Of a DNA stretch of 64,000 bases, positions 9,049-16,598 are shown one piece after another. The stretch lies in contig JBFJTG010000006.1 of assembly GCA_041625575.1 (NCBI GenBank), positions 1-64,000 of the forward strand, read 5' to 3'. The stretch is from Litorivivens sp041625575 (GTDB lineage: Bacteria > Pseudomonadota > Gammaproteobacteria > Pseudomonadales > Spongiibacteraceae). The stretch's first letter is position 1; every line of letters starts with the position of its first letter. The notes below the pieces were generated by a model. That model ran no database searches and was not told the origin of the DNA. It saw only the letters and a list, made by a program, of their open reading frames with translations. The position numbers and the translations under genes are program-made.

Positions 9049-9480
9049 ATGACGACGATAAGCCGCAGTGCATTGCTGCCGTATTCTGCGGAGCAGGTAT
9101 TTGACCTGATTAACGACGTGTCCCGGTATCCGGAGTTTATGGACGGCTGCGTTGGTGCCGAAGTGTTGTCGGAGGATGGGCATGCGATGGTCGCTCGGCT
9201 GGATTTATCGCGAGGTGGCGTTAATCAAAGCTTTACGACCAGCAATACACTGACGCGTCCAAGCGAAATCCGTTTGGAGCTCGTCGATGGTCCGTTTGAA
9301 AGTTTTGTGGGCCGATGGGTGCTGTTGGCGCTGAATGACAAGGCCTGCAAGGTGTCATTGTTTCTAAACTTCAAGCTCAGCAACACGGTGTTGAGCGCGG
9401 CTGCCAAGCAAATGTTTAACAGCGCCGCCAATACAATGGTGGATGCGATGGTAAAGCGAGCGAAAACGATTTATGACTGA
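9049..9480 (+). CDS. ratA: RatA / Coq10-type START-domain protein
   Basis: 143 residues from ATG at 9049. It matches the polyketide cyclase/START family found next to rnfH: SALLPYSAEQVFDLINDVSRYPEFMDGC at the start, WVLLALNDKACKVSLFLNFKLSN in the middle, and an amphipathic C-terminal helix. The eukaryotic homologue Coq10 binds ubiquinone. In E. coli RatA has been described as a toxin that blocks 70S ribosome association, though many species may use it in quinone handling. The frame is open further upstream into the symporter gene, but homology begins at this ATG. It overlaps rnfH by 8 nt. Confidence 0.9.
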   Translation: MTTISRSALLPYSAEQVFDLINDVSRYPEFMDGCVGAEVLSEDGHAMVARLDLSRGGVNQSFTTSNTLTRPSEIRLELVDGPFESFVGRWVLLALNDKACKVSLFLNFKLSNTVLSAAAKQMFNSAANTMVDAMVKRAKTIYD

Positions 9481-9793
9481 TGCACTTATTCATATAGAAG
9501 TGGTGTTTGCCACGCCTACTAAACAGCAAATTGTGGCTTTGCAGGTGCCCGAGGGTACCACGGTGCGCGAAGCTGCGTTGAAATCAGGCCTGGATGCCCA
9601 GTTCGAAGGGCTGGATTTAGCGAAGGCTGATCTTGGGATCTTTGGCAAGTCTGTTGCTAAGCCGGAAGATACACGCGTGGCTGACGGTGATAGAGTGGAA
9701 ATTTATCGGCCACTGATTGCCGACCCCAAGGAAGTGCGCAAGCAGCGCGCTGCCAAGGTCAAAGCCCGACAGGTGGCCGAAGGCCGCCGTTAA
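9473..9793 (+). CDS. rnfH: RnfH family ubiquitin-like protein (RatB)
   Basis: 106 residues with a beta-grasp fold signature: IHIEVVFATPTKQQIVALQVPEGTTVREAALKSG, then LGIFGKSVAKPEDTRVADGDRVEIYRPL, and a basic C-terminal extension. It is the usual partner of ratA and was earlier named ratB. The biochemical role is not established. The start overlaps ratA by 8 nt, which suggests coupled translation. Its TAA stop overlaps the convergent bamE stop codon by 4 nt, so the two genes share their ends. Confidence 0.9.
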   Translation: MTDALIHIEVVFATPTKQQIVALQVPEGTTVREAALKSGLDAQFEGLDLAKADLGIFGKSVAKPEDTRVADGDRVEIYRPLIADPKEVRKQRAAKVKARQVAEGRR

Positions 9794-10242
9794 CGGGGCC
9801 TCATGGGCGGGGTCTTTTTCTCGCCTTGTTGTTTTGATGCAACGGGTGCAGGAACCGAGGCCGCTTTATTCGCCAGGTCCGCTTCTTCTTCCTCGGTCAT
9901 TTCCTCGGCAAGGGGTGAGGGCTTAATTGTGCTTTCGTAGTGACTGAGAACCCCCTCGTCGAAATAGATAGTTAAGCGCTGCTTCTCGGTGCTGTTGTTC
10001 GGTTTGCGAACTACATGAAGGTAGTCCCAGCGATTGGGGCTGAAACTGTCGCGAATGAGCGGTGTTCCCAGAATAAATTCTACCTGACTGGCAGACATGC
10101 CTGGCTCGAGCTGCTTGACCATTTCTTCGTCGACGATATTACCTTGCTCAATTTGCAGGCGGTACACGCCCGGAAACTCAAGCGTGCTGCACGCAAAGAG
10201 CGGTGCGAGTATGGCAAAAAGGATAAGCGCTTTTTTCATCAT
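9790..10242 (-). CDS. bamE: Outer membrane assembly lipoprotein BamE (SmpA/OmlA)
   Basis: From ATG 10242 the protein has 150 residues: a lipoprotein signal MMKKALILFAILAPLFAC with lipidated Cys18, then the BamE core with YRLQIEQGNIV, EEMVKQLEPGMSASQVEFILGTPLIRDSFSPNRWDYLHV and KQRLTIYFDEGVLSHYE. BamE is a non-essential subunit of the BAM complex that inserts beta-barrel proteins. After the core there is an extra low-complexity acidic/Ala/Pro tail of about 45 residues, longer than in E. coli (113). The frame is open up to 10302, but upstream starts would spoil the signal peptide. It is divergent from fur, the same arrangement as in Pseudomonas. Confidence 0.92.
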   Translation of the reverse strand: MMKKALILFAILAPLFACSTLEFPGVYRLQIEQGNIVDEEMVKQLEPGMSASQVEFILGTPLIRDSFSPNRWDYLHVVRKPNNSTEKQRLTIYFDEGVLSHYESTIKPSPLAEEMTEEEEADLANKAASVPAPVASKQQGEKKTPPMRPR

Positions 10243-10318
10243 CGGGTCTTTAACTTTCATCGTTGGAGAAGGCGTGGGATAATAGCGCAATAGTCGCGTC
10301 AACGCTAAGGGGTTAAGA

Positions 10319-10732
10319 ATGTCCGTCGAAAATCAGGAGTTAAAAAAAGCCGGACTCAAGGTAACCCTGCCACGGGTAAAAATACTGGAGTTGCTGGAGC
10401 ATGCCGAGAGCAACAACCAGCATCTGAGTGCCGAAGACGTGTATCGCGCCCTGATGGAATCGGGCGAAGATGTTGGCCTTGCAACGGTTTATCGGGTACT
10501 CACCCAGTTTGAGACTGCGGGTTTGGTTGTTCGTCATAATTTTGAGGGCGGACATTCCGTATTTGAACTGGCCAAAGGGGATCACCATGATCATATGGTG
10601 AGATTGGACACCGGCGAAGTCATAGAGTTCTGCGATGAAGTGATAGAAAAGCGTCAGCGTCAAATAGCCGCGGATTTGGGCTACGAGCTGCTGGATCACA
10701 GCTTGGTGTTGTATGTGCGGCCCAAGAAATAG
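10319..10732 (+). CDS. fur: Ferric uptake regulator Fur
   Basis: 137 residues with the winged-helix DNA-binding domain (GLKVTLPRVKILELL, LATVYRVLTQFETAGLVVRH) and the metal-binding/dimerisation domain (GDHHDHMVRLDTGEVIEFCDEVIEKRQ). With Fe2+ it represses iron uptake genes. The ATG follows AAGGGG. The C-terminal cysteine pairs present in some Fur proteins are absent, leaving a single Cys in EFCDE, as in the Pseudomonas form. It is divergent from bamE with a short gap and is followed by its own terminator. Confidence 0.96.
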   Translation: MSVENQELKKAGLKVTLPRVKILELLEHAESNNQHLSAEDVYRALMESGEDVGLATVYRVLTQFETAGLVVRHNFEGGHSVFELAKGDHHDHMVRLDTGEVIEFCDEVIEKRQRQIAADLGYELLDHSLVLYVRPKK

Positions 10733-10754
10733 TGATTCGCGACCAGTAAGCTAA

Positions 10755-10779
10755 AGCCGGCCATAGCGCCGGCTTTTTT
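10755..10779 (+). terminator. Intrinsic terminator of fur
   Basis: A 7-bp stem AGCCGGC / GCCGGCT with a 6-nt loop, followed by six T, 22 nt after the fur stop. It would also act weakly on recN transcripts entering from the other strand. Confidence 0.85.
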
Positions 10780-10865
10780 GTGGGTTGCTGCGGGTGGCCT
10801 CTACCTTGGTTGATGCGTTTTTTTTGGGGGGGCTTCGGGCATCGCTGAGCCAGGCGTCGGGGCCG

Positions 10866-12536
10866 CTAGTGCGCTGTTGTTACCATCTCACGGGCATGCG
10901 CCAGTGTGTTCTTTGTAATGGCAACACCACCTAGCATTCGCGCAATTTCCTCTATCTTTTCAGGTTCACCCAGCTGATTAAGTGTTGTTTTCACTGATTT
11001 TTTGTCACTTTGCTTGCTAACTTTTATATGGTGGTTGGCCTGGCTGGCGACCTGTGCCTGATGGGTAACGCATAAAACCTGAGTGGTCTTGCCAAGCGCC
11101 TGCAGCAACGCACCGACAATCTCCGCTGTCGCACCGCCAATGCCGACGTCGACTTCGTCGAAAATAATGGTGGGTACGGTAACGGCCTGCGCATTCACAA
11201 CATGGATCGCGAGGCTGATGCGGGACAATTCGCCGCCCGACGCAATTTTGTTCAATGGTCCGGGCTGGCTGCCCGGGTTGGTGCTAATCAGAAAATTGAC
11301 ATCTTCCAGGCCGTGTAGCGATAGCTGCTCTTCGTTCGCTATTGGATTGAGGGCAATCTTGAATCGGCAGTTGGCCATGGAGAGTTCAGCGAGCTGCGCC
11401 TCCACTTTTTTGCCCATGCTATTGGCTGCTTTGCGGCGTTTTTCGCTGAGCTTCTCGGCGTTCTCGCGATAGCTGGCGGCCAGTGTTTTCAGTTCCGCTC
11501 TGAGTTTTTCCAGTCGCTCGTCACTGCCCTGAATGTTGTCCAGCTCTGCCTGTAATTGGGCCTGCAGCTCGGGCAATTGCTCTCCTTTGCAATGATGCTT
11601 GCGAGCAATTTGATAAATCGTATCAAGGCGGGTTTCAATTTCGTTCAGCCTGCCCGGATCCTGCTCTTCGCGGTCAAGATGGTGCTGTAGCTCCCGGCTG
11701 GCTTCTTCTATCTGAATTACGGCGGTATTCAGGAGATCTTCGGCGCTACTTTGATGGGCCGCTTTCACCGGACTGGCGCGCAGTGAAGACAAGGCCTGAT
11801 GCAGTATACCCAGCGCGTTGACTTCGCCGTCTTTGCACAGGTTGAGTGCGTGGTTGCTCGCAGCGAGCAATTGTTCGGCATTGGCCAGTTGCTTTTGTTC
11901 ATCTTCCAGCGCAGCGACTTCACCGGGCTGGAGGTCCAGCGCGTCCAATTCATCAAGTTGGTACTGCAAAAGCTGCGAGCGCGCAGATTGCTCGTCGCGT
12001 TGGCTGCTCAGTGTCTGTAGGGTTTGTCTGGCTAGTTGGTGGGCGCGAGCCGTTTCGCCAAGTGATTCAGCCAGTGCCTGAGCACCGGCACAGGCGTCCA
12101 ATAATTGTCTCTGGTATTCTTTTTTCAGCAGGGACTGGTGCTCGTGCTGGCTGTGTATATCAATCAGATGTTCACTGAGTTCGCGCACGTCCTGAAGTGT
12201 TGCGGGTTGACCGTTGATGTAGGCACGTGATCGTCCTTCGGCGGTGATGACTCGCCGAAGCAGGCAGTCATTGCCCGCATCGAGATCGCGTGAGGTGAGC
12301 CAGTCCATGGCGGCGGGTACGGTGCCGACATCGAACAGGGCATTGATTTCGGCTCGCTCGGTGTTGTGCCTGACAATGCCCGGGTCGGCGCGATCGCCCA
12401 GTGCGAGGCCCAGTGCATCAAGCATGATGGACTTGCCTGCCCCGGTTTCGCCGGTGAGTGCGGTCATGCCGCTTTCGAATTCAATATCCAGCGATTCTGC
12501 GATGGCGTAGTTACGGATACAGAGCTGCGTTAGCAT
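10866..12536 (-). CDS. recN: DNA repair protein RecN
   Basis: An SMC-like ATPase of 556 residues (E. coli 553) that acts at DNA double-strand breaks. It has Walker A GETGAGKSIM near residue 30, a long central coiled coil rich in Glu, Leu and Lys (about 150-370), the ABC signature LNKIASGGELSRISLAIHV, and Walker B PTIIFDEVDVGIGG. I place the start at ATG 12536 because MLTQLCIRNYAIAESLDIEFE matches the family start; the frame is open for 79 more codons but those look non-coding. GGGGTG lies just upstream. Two LexA-like sites in the promoter region imply SOS control. Confidence 0.95.
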   Translation of the reverse strand: MLTQLCIRNYAIAESLDIEFESGMTALTGETGAGKSIMLDALGLALGDRADPGIVRHNTERAEINALFDVGTVPAAMDWLTSRDLDAGNDCLLRRVITAEGRSRAYINGQPATLQDVRELSEHLIDIHSQHEHQSLLKKEYQRQLLDACAGAQALAESLGETARAHQLARQTLQTLSSQRDEQSARSQLLQYQLDELDALDLQPGEVAALEDEQKQLANAEQLLAASNHALNLCKDGEVNALGILHQALSSLRASPVKAAHQSSAEDLLNTAVIQIEEASRELQHHLDREEQDPGRLNEIETRLDTIYQIARKHHCKGEQLPELQAQLQAELDNIQGSDERLEKLRAELKTLAASYRENAEKLSEKRRKAANSMGKKVEAQLAELSMANCRFKIALNPIANEEQLSLHGLEDVNFLISTNPGSQPGPLNKIASGGELSRISLAIHVVNAQAVTVPTIIFDEVDVGIGGATAEIVGALLQALGKTTQVLCVTHQAQVASQANHHIKVSKQSDKKSVKTTLNQLGEPEKIEEIARMLGGVAITKNTLAHAREMVTTAH

Positions 12537-12562
12537 GGCGGCACCCCGGAAGATGTGTTGAG

Positions 12563-12599
12563 TACTGGTTATATAGATAGCATGTGTATTTATACAGTA
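12563..12599 (-). promoter_or_regulatory. LexA (SOS) operator pair before recN, overlapping a likely -10 box
   Basis: Read toward recN, the first site is CTGT-N8-ACAT (12582-12597), one mismatch from the LexA core CTGT-N8-ACAG and flanked by the usual TA. A second, degenerate site with CTAT-N8-CCAG (12565-12580) lies 17 nt closer to the gene. TATAAA inside the first site, 18 nt from a TTGCGG, is a plausible sigma-70 promoter that LexA would cover. Confidence 0.65.
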
Positions 12600-12682
12600 T
12601 TGCGACGCGCAACCGCAATACCCTCTGTGGTAAATAATTTCGCCGGCGCTAGAATGTTGGGGTCGCAATATAGAGAACAATA

Positions 12683-13726
12683 ATGGTAAGTGCAGTATTG
12701 AATGATCGCGCCCAGCGTCTACTGAAAGTTTTGGTCGAGCGCTACATTCGCGAAGGGCAGCCGGTTGGTTCAAAAACCTTGCTGCAGGACAGCGGGCTGC
12801 CCGTCAGTGCAGCCACGGTGCGCAATATCATGGCGGAGCTGGAAGATCGCGGCTATGTTATTTCCCCGCATACCTCGGCCGGGCGAATCCCTACCCAGCA
12901 AGGCTACCGTTTTTTTGTCGACACCTTGGTGACAGTGTCGCCTCTTGAGGGACACATACTCGCCAATTTGAAGCTTGAGCTGGGTGCCGAGAAATCGGCG
13001 GACGAGTTGGCTGCTTCGGCATCGCAACTCTTGTCCAGCCTTACCCGTCAGGCGGGTCTGGTTACCATGCCCAGTCGCCGTCGCCTGCTGCTGCGGCAGG
13101 TAGAGTTCCTGCCATTGTCCGGTAAGCGGATTCTTGTGATTCTCGTGGTCAATGATAAGGACGTGCAGAATCGCGTCATTCACTCCCAGCGTGAATTCAG
13201 TGAGGCCGAGTTGAAGCAAGCCTCGAATTACATCAACCAGCGTTACGCTGGTCAGGAGCTCGACGGAATACGTGATGCCATTCTTGAGGCAATGCGTGAT
13301 GACAAGGATCATATAGACCGGTATATGCAGGAGTCACTGGATTTTGCGGCCTCCGCCTTGGCCGTGGACGACGAGGCGCGAGCCGAATACGTGCTGGCCG
13401 GAGAAAACCAGCTGCTGGAGTCGGCTACTCCAGACAATCTGGATAAAATGCGGGAGTTGTTTGGCGCCTTTGAGCGCAAGAAAGACATTCTCGATCTGGT
13501 GGATCGCTGCTTGCTTGCCGATGGGGTGCAAATATTTATCGGCAAGGAATCCGGCTATGAAGTCTTTGGCGACTTTAGTGTTATTACGGCGCCGTATCAG
13601 CTACAGGACGGCCGGCCACTGGGGGTTTTGGGGGTTATTGGCCCTACCCGAATGGCCTATGATCGCGTTATTCCGATGGTGGATGTGACGGCACGGATGC
13701 TCAGTCTGGCCCTCAAGCCGGTTTAG
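12683..13726 (+). CDS. hrcA: Heat-inducible transcriptional repressor HrcA
   Basis: 347 residues: N-terminal winged helix (LNDRAQRLLKVLVERYIREGQPVGSKTLL, VSAATVRNIMAELEDRGYVISPHTSAGRIPT) followed by the GAF-like HrcA domain ending YDRVIPMVDVTARMLSLALKPV. HrcA normally binds the CIRCE inverted repeat (TTAGCACTC-N9-GAGTGCTAA) at groESL or dnaK promoters and is itself stabilised by GroEL. I find no CIRCE in the visible intergenic regions, so its targets are probably elsewhere, for example groESL. It heads the grpE-dnaK-dnaJ block and is divergent from recN. Confidence 0.95.
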   Translation: MVSAVLNDRAQRLLKVLVERYIREGQPVGSKTLLQDSGLPVSAATVRNIMAELEDRGYVISPHTSAGRIPTQQGYRFFVDTLVTVSPLEGHILANLKLELGAEKSADELAASASQLLSSLTRQAGLVTMPSRRRLLLRQVEFLPLSGKRILVILVVNDKDVQNRVIHSQREFSEAELKQASNYINQRYAGQELDGIRDAILEAMRDDKDHIDRYMQESLDFAASALAVDDEARAEYVLAGENQLLESATPDNLDKMRELFGAFERKKDILDLVDRCLLADGVQIFIGKESGYEVFGDFSVITAPYQLQDGRPLGVLGVIGPTRMAYDRVIPMVDVTARMLSLALKPV

Positions 13727-13782
13727 TTCGCGTGTTAGCTTGTTGAAATAGCTACCATTTCTTAAATTTTTCCACTTTGTCC

Positions 13783-13810
13783 GTTGAATTTAATTCTCTT
13801 GCCCCCATAT
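13783..13810 (+). promoter_or_regulatory. RpoH (sigma-32) promoter for grpE
   Basis: GTTGAAT (-35, 13783-13789), a 13-nt spacer, then CCCCATAT (-10, 13803-13810), which fits the sigma-32 -10 consensus CCCCATNT exactly. It lies 53 nt before the grpE GTG. The -35 keeps the TTGAA core. Confidence 0.75.
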
Positions 13811-13862
13811 AGGGTCTGCACGGTGTTTTGGCCGTGGGTCAGAGATTTATGGAGTGTAAAGC

Positions 13863-14465
13863 GTGGCAGAGGATAACAAGCAGAGCGAGCAGGACATCAA
13901 TTCCGAGGCGCAGCCAGCTGAGGAAGCGGTGCTGTCCGAAGAAGCAGTGAGCTTGGAGCAGGAACAGGCCGAAGGGGAGCTCTTGGTCGAAGATGAGGTT
14001 GAGGCAGGCCCCGAGCAGCAGATTGAAGCACTCCAGAAGGAGCTGGCTGAAGCGAAAGATCAGGCATTGCGCACTGCCGCCGAGGCGCAGAATGTTCGCC
14101 GCCGTGCCGAGATAGATGCAGACAATGCCCGCAAGTTTGCGATAGAGCGCTTTGCCAAGGATTTATTGCCCGTGGTTGATAACCTCGAGCGCGCGCTAGA
14201 ATCTGTAGACGCGACAGACGAATCCATGAAGGCCATTCTGGAAGGTGTCGAGCTAACCTATCGCAGTTTTAGCGACATGCTGGAACGCCACCACCTGAAA
14301 GTGATTAATCCTGAAGGTGAGCCCTTCGACCCGCAGCTGCACGAGGCCATTTCGATGGTAGAGGCGCCCGGAGCGGAGTCAAATTCGGTAATCAATGTAG
14401 TGCAAAAGGGTTACACCCTCAACGAGCGCCTGTTGCGCGCGGCGATGGTTGTGGTGTCCAAATAA
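13863..14465 (+). CDS. grpE: Nucleotide exchange factor GrpE
   Basis: 200 residues. A long acidic, Glu/Gln-rich N-terminal region (about 1-60) leads into the coiled-coil dimer helix (EQQIEALQKELAEAKDQALRTAAEAQNVRRRAEIDADNAR), then the C-terminal beta domain with NPEGEPFDPQLHEAISMV and VVQKGYTLNERLLRAAMVVVSK. It releases ADP from DnaK. The start is GTG with GGAG 8 nt upstream. It follows hrcA and precedes dnaK, each of grpE and dnaK having its own heat-shock-type promoter. Confidence 0.96.
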   Translation: MAEDNKQSEQDINSEAQPAEEAVLSEEAVSLEQEQAEGELLVEDEVEAGPEQQIEALQKELAEAKDQALRTAAEAQNVRRRAEIDADNARKFAIERFAKDLLPVVDNLERALESVDATDESMKAILEGVELTYRSFSDMLERHHLKVINPEGEPFDPQLHEAISMVEAPGAESNSVINVVQKGYTLNERLLRAAMVVVSK

Positions 14466-14486
14466 ACGATAAATCTGCTCTATGCT

Positions 14487-14514
14487 CTTGAAATCCGCCG
14501 ATTGGCGCCAATAT
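14487..14514 (+). promoter_or_regulatory. RpoH (sigma-32) promoter for dnaK
   Basis: A perfect -35 CTTGAAA (14487-14493), a 13-nt spacer, then GCCAATAT (14507-14514), two mismatches from CCCCATNT. The spacing is identical to the grpE promoter, and dnaK starts 55 nt downstream. Confidence 0.7.
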
Positions 14515-14569
14515 AGAGTACATAGTCGAATTGAAATACGCCTGCGAGCGGGCGAACTGGAGAGCTAAA

Positions 14570-16498
14570 ATGGGAAGAATCATAGGTATTGACCTCGGGA
14601 CAACAAACTCCTGTGTGGCCATCCTTGATGGTGAGAATGTCAAAGTTATTGAAAATGCCGAAGGCGCACGCACTACGCCCTCGATTGTGGCTTACACCGA
14701 AGACGGCGAAACCCTGGTGGGTCAAAGCGCCAAGCGTCAAGCGGTTACCAACCCACACAACACCCTTTATGCGGTTAAGCGCCTGATAGGCCGCCGTTTT
14801 GAAGACGATGTCGTTCAAAAAGACATCAACATGGTGCCCTACAAAATCGTTAAGGCCGATAACGGCGACGCTTGGGTAGAAGCCCGTGGCGAGAAAATGG
14901 CACCGCCGCAAGTGTCGGCCGATGTATTGAAGAAGATGAAGAAAACTGCCGAGGACTATCTTGGCGAGCCCGTTACCGAGGCCGTTATTACGGTTCCTGC
15001 GTACTTCAACGACTCCCAGCGTCAGGCGACCAAGGACGCCGGTCGTATTGCGGGTCTTGATGTTAAGCGCATTATCAATGAGCCGACAGCGGCTGCGTTG
15101 GCTTACGGTATGGACAACCTCGAGGGTGATCGCACTATTGCGGTTTACGATTTGGGTGGCGGTACTTTCGATATCTCCATTATTGAGATTGCCGAAGTCG
15201 ATGGCGAGCACCAGTTTGAAGTACTGGCGACGAATGGCGACACCTTCCTGGGTGGCGAAGACTTCGACATGCGCCTGATTGATTACCTGGCGAGCGAGTT
15301 CAAGAAAGACAACAGCATCGACCTGAAAGGCGATCCGCTGGCGATGCAGCGTCTGAAAGAGGCTGCTGAAAAGGCTAAAATCGAGCTGTCTTCCAGTCAG
15401 CAAACCGAAGTCAATTTGCCTTATATCACAGCCGATGCTTCCGGCCCGAAACACATGGTGGTCAAACTGACCCGTGCCAAGCTGGAATCACTGGTAGAAG
15501 ATCTGGTGCAGCGTTCACTTGAGCCCCTGAAAGTGGCCTTGAAAGATGCTGGATTGTCTACCTCCGAGATTCAGGACGTGATTTTGGTGGGCGGTCAAAC
15601 CCGTATGCCCATGGTGCAGGCTAAAGTTGCCGAGTTTTTTGGCAAGGAAGCGCGTAAGGACGTAAACCCCGATGAGGCTGTCGCGATAGGTGCTGCCATT
15701 CAGGGGGCGGTATTGTCCGGTGATGTGAAAGACGTACTGCTGCTTGACGTTACTCCCCTGTCATTGGGTATCGAAACCATGGGCGGCGTTGCCACTCCCC
15801 TGATTGAGAAAAATACGACGATTCCTACCAAGAAATCGCAGATTTTCTCAACGGCCGAAGACAACCAGACTGCGGTGACCATTCACGTCGTGCAGGGCGA
15901 GCGTAAGCAAGCTTCGCAGAATAAATCACTGGGTCGTTTTGACCTGGCCGATATTCCGCCCGCACAGCGCGGTATGCCGCAGATTGAAGTGACCTTCGAT
16001 ATTGATGCCAACGGTATTCTGCATGTGTCTGCCAAAGATAAGGCGACTAACAAAGAGCAGTCTATTGTTATTAAGGCCTCCGGTGGCTTGAGTGATGATG
16101 ACATCGAAAAAATGGTGCGCGAAGCCGAAGCCCATGCTGACGAAGACAAGAAGTTCGAAGAGCTGGTGACGGCGCGCAATATGGCTGAAGGTCTGGCCCA
16201 CGCGACTCGCAAAACACTCGCTGAAGCTGGTGATAAAGCCAGTGATGAAGAAAAAGCGGCCATTGAAGAGGCGCTGAAAGCTGTCGACGAGGCTGTAAAA
16301 ACTGACGACAAGGCAGCCATTGATGCCGCTGCCGAGAAATTGGGCGAAGCTTCCAACTCGTTAGCGCAAAAAATGTATGCCGAGCAGGCTGCAGCCGCTG
16401 AAGGTGGCGAACAGGCCGATAGCGCCAACGGCGGTGCCGCCGGTGATGATGTCGTCGATGCCGAGTTTGAAGAAGTTAAAGACGACGATAAAAAGTAA
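14570..16498 (+). CDS. dnaK: Molecular chaperone DnaK (Hsp70)
   Basis: 642 residues (E. coli 638). The ATPase domain starts GRIIGIDLGTTNSCVAI and holds NEPTAAALAYG and VYDLGGGTFDISI. The substrate domain carries TPLSLGIETMGGV and the lid is Ala/Glu/Lys-rich, ending DDVVDAEFEEVKDDDKK, the conserved EEVKD-type tail that binds partners. The start at 14570 is set by homology and by GGAG 9 nt upstream; the frame is open 13 codons earlier. DnaK works with DnaJ and GrpE, both adjacent. Two hairpins separate it from dnaJ. Confidence 0.98.
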   Translation: MGRIIGIDLGTTNSCVAILDGENVKVIENAEGARTTPSIVAYTEDGETLVGQSAKRQAVTNPHNTLYAVKRLIGRRFEDDVVQKDINMVPYKIVKADNGDAWVEARGEKMAPPQVSADVLKKMKKTAEDYLGEPVTEAVITVPAYFNDSQRQATKDAGRIAGLDVKRIINEPTAAALAYGMDNLEGDRTIAVYDLGGGTFDISIIEIAEVDGEHQFEVLATNGDTFLGGEDFDMRLIDYLASEFKKDNSIDLKGDPLAMQRLKEAAEKAKIELSSSQQTEVNLPYITADASGPKHMVVKLTRAKLESLVEDLVQRSLEPLKVALKDAGLSTSEIQDVILVGGQTRMPMVQAKVAEFFGKEARKDVNPDEAVAIGAAIQGAVLSGDVKDVLLLDVTPLSLGIETMGGVATPLIEKNTTIPTKKSQIFSTAEDNQTAVTIHVVQGERKQASQNKSLGRFDLADIPPAQRGMPQIEVTFDIDANGILHVSAKDKATNKEQSIVIKASGGLSDDDIEKMVREAEAHADEDKKFEELVTARNMAEGLAHATRKTLAEAGDKASDEEKAAIEEALKAVDEAVKTDDKAAIDAAAEKLGEASNSLAQKMYAEQAAAAEGGEQADSANGGAAGDDVVDAEFEEVKDDDKK

Positions 16499-16505
16499 TG
16501 TAATT

Positions 16506-16565
16506 GACATCGGGTGTCATCGACGCCTGATGTCTGACGAGAAGCGCCGGACCCTGTGTCCGGCG
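16506..16565 (+). other. Tandem intercistronic hairpins between dnaK and dnaJ
   Basis: Hairpin 1 (16506-16534) has an 11-bp stem GACATCGGGTG / CGCCTGATGTC with two G-U pairs and a 7-nt loop. Hairpin 2 (16545-16565) has a perfect 8-bp stem CGCCGGAC / GTCCGGCG with a 5-nt loop. Neither is followed by a T-run, so they look like processing or mRNA-stability elements rather than a full terminator, and they could set the dnaK to dnaJ ratio. Confidence 0.6.
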
Positions 16566-16598
16566 TCTTAGCTTGGGATGGTTGTACGGAAGAGTCAC

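Noticed and set aside
14480..15454. 324-codon open frame on the minus strand opposite dnaK
   Set aside because: It lies fully antisense to a highly conserved gene, shows no recognisable motif and arises from codon bias on the coding strand.
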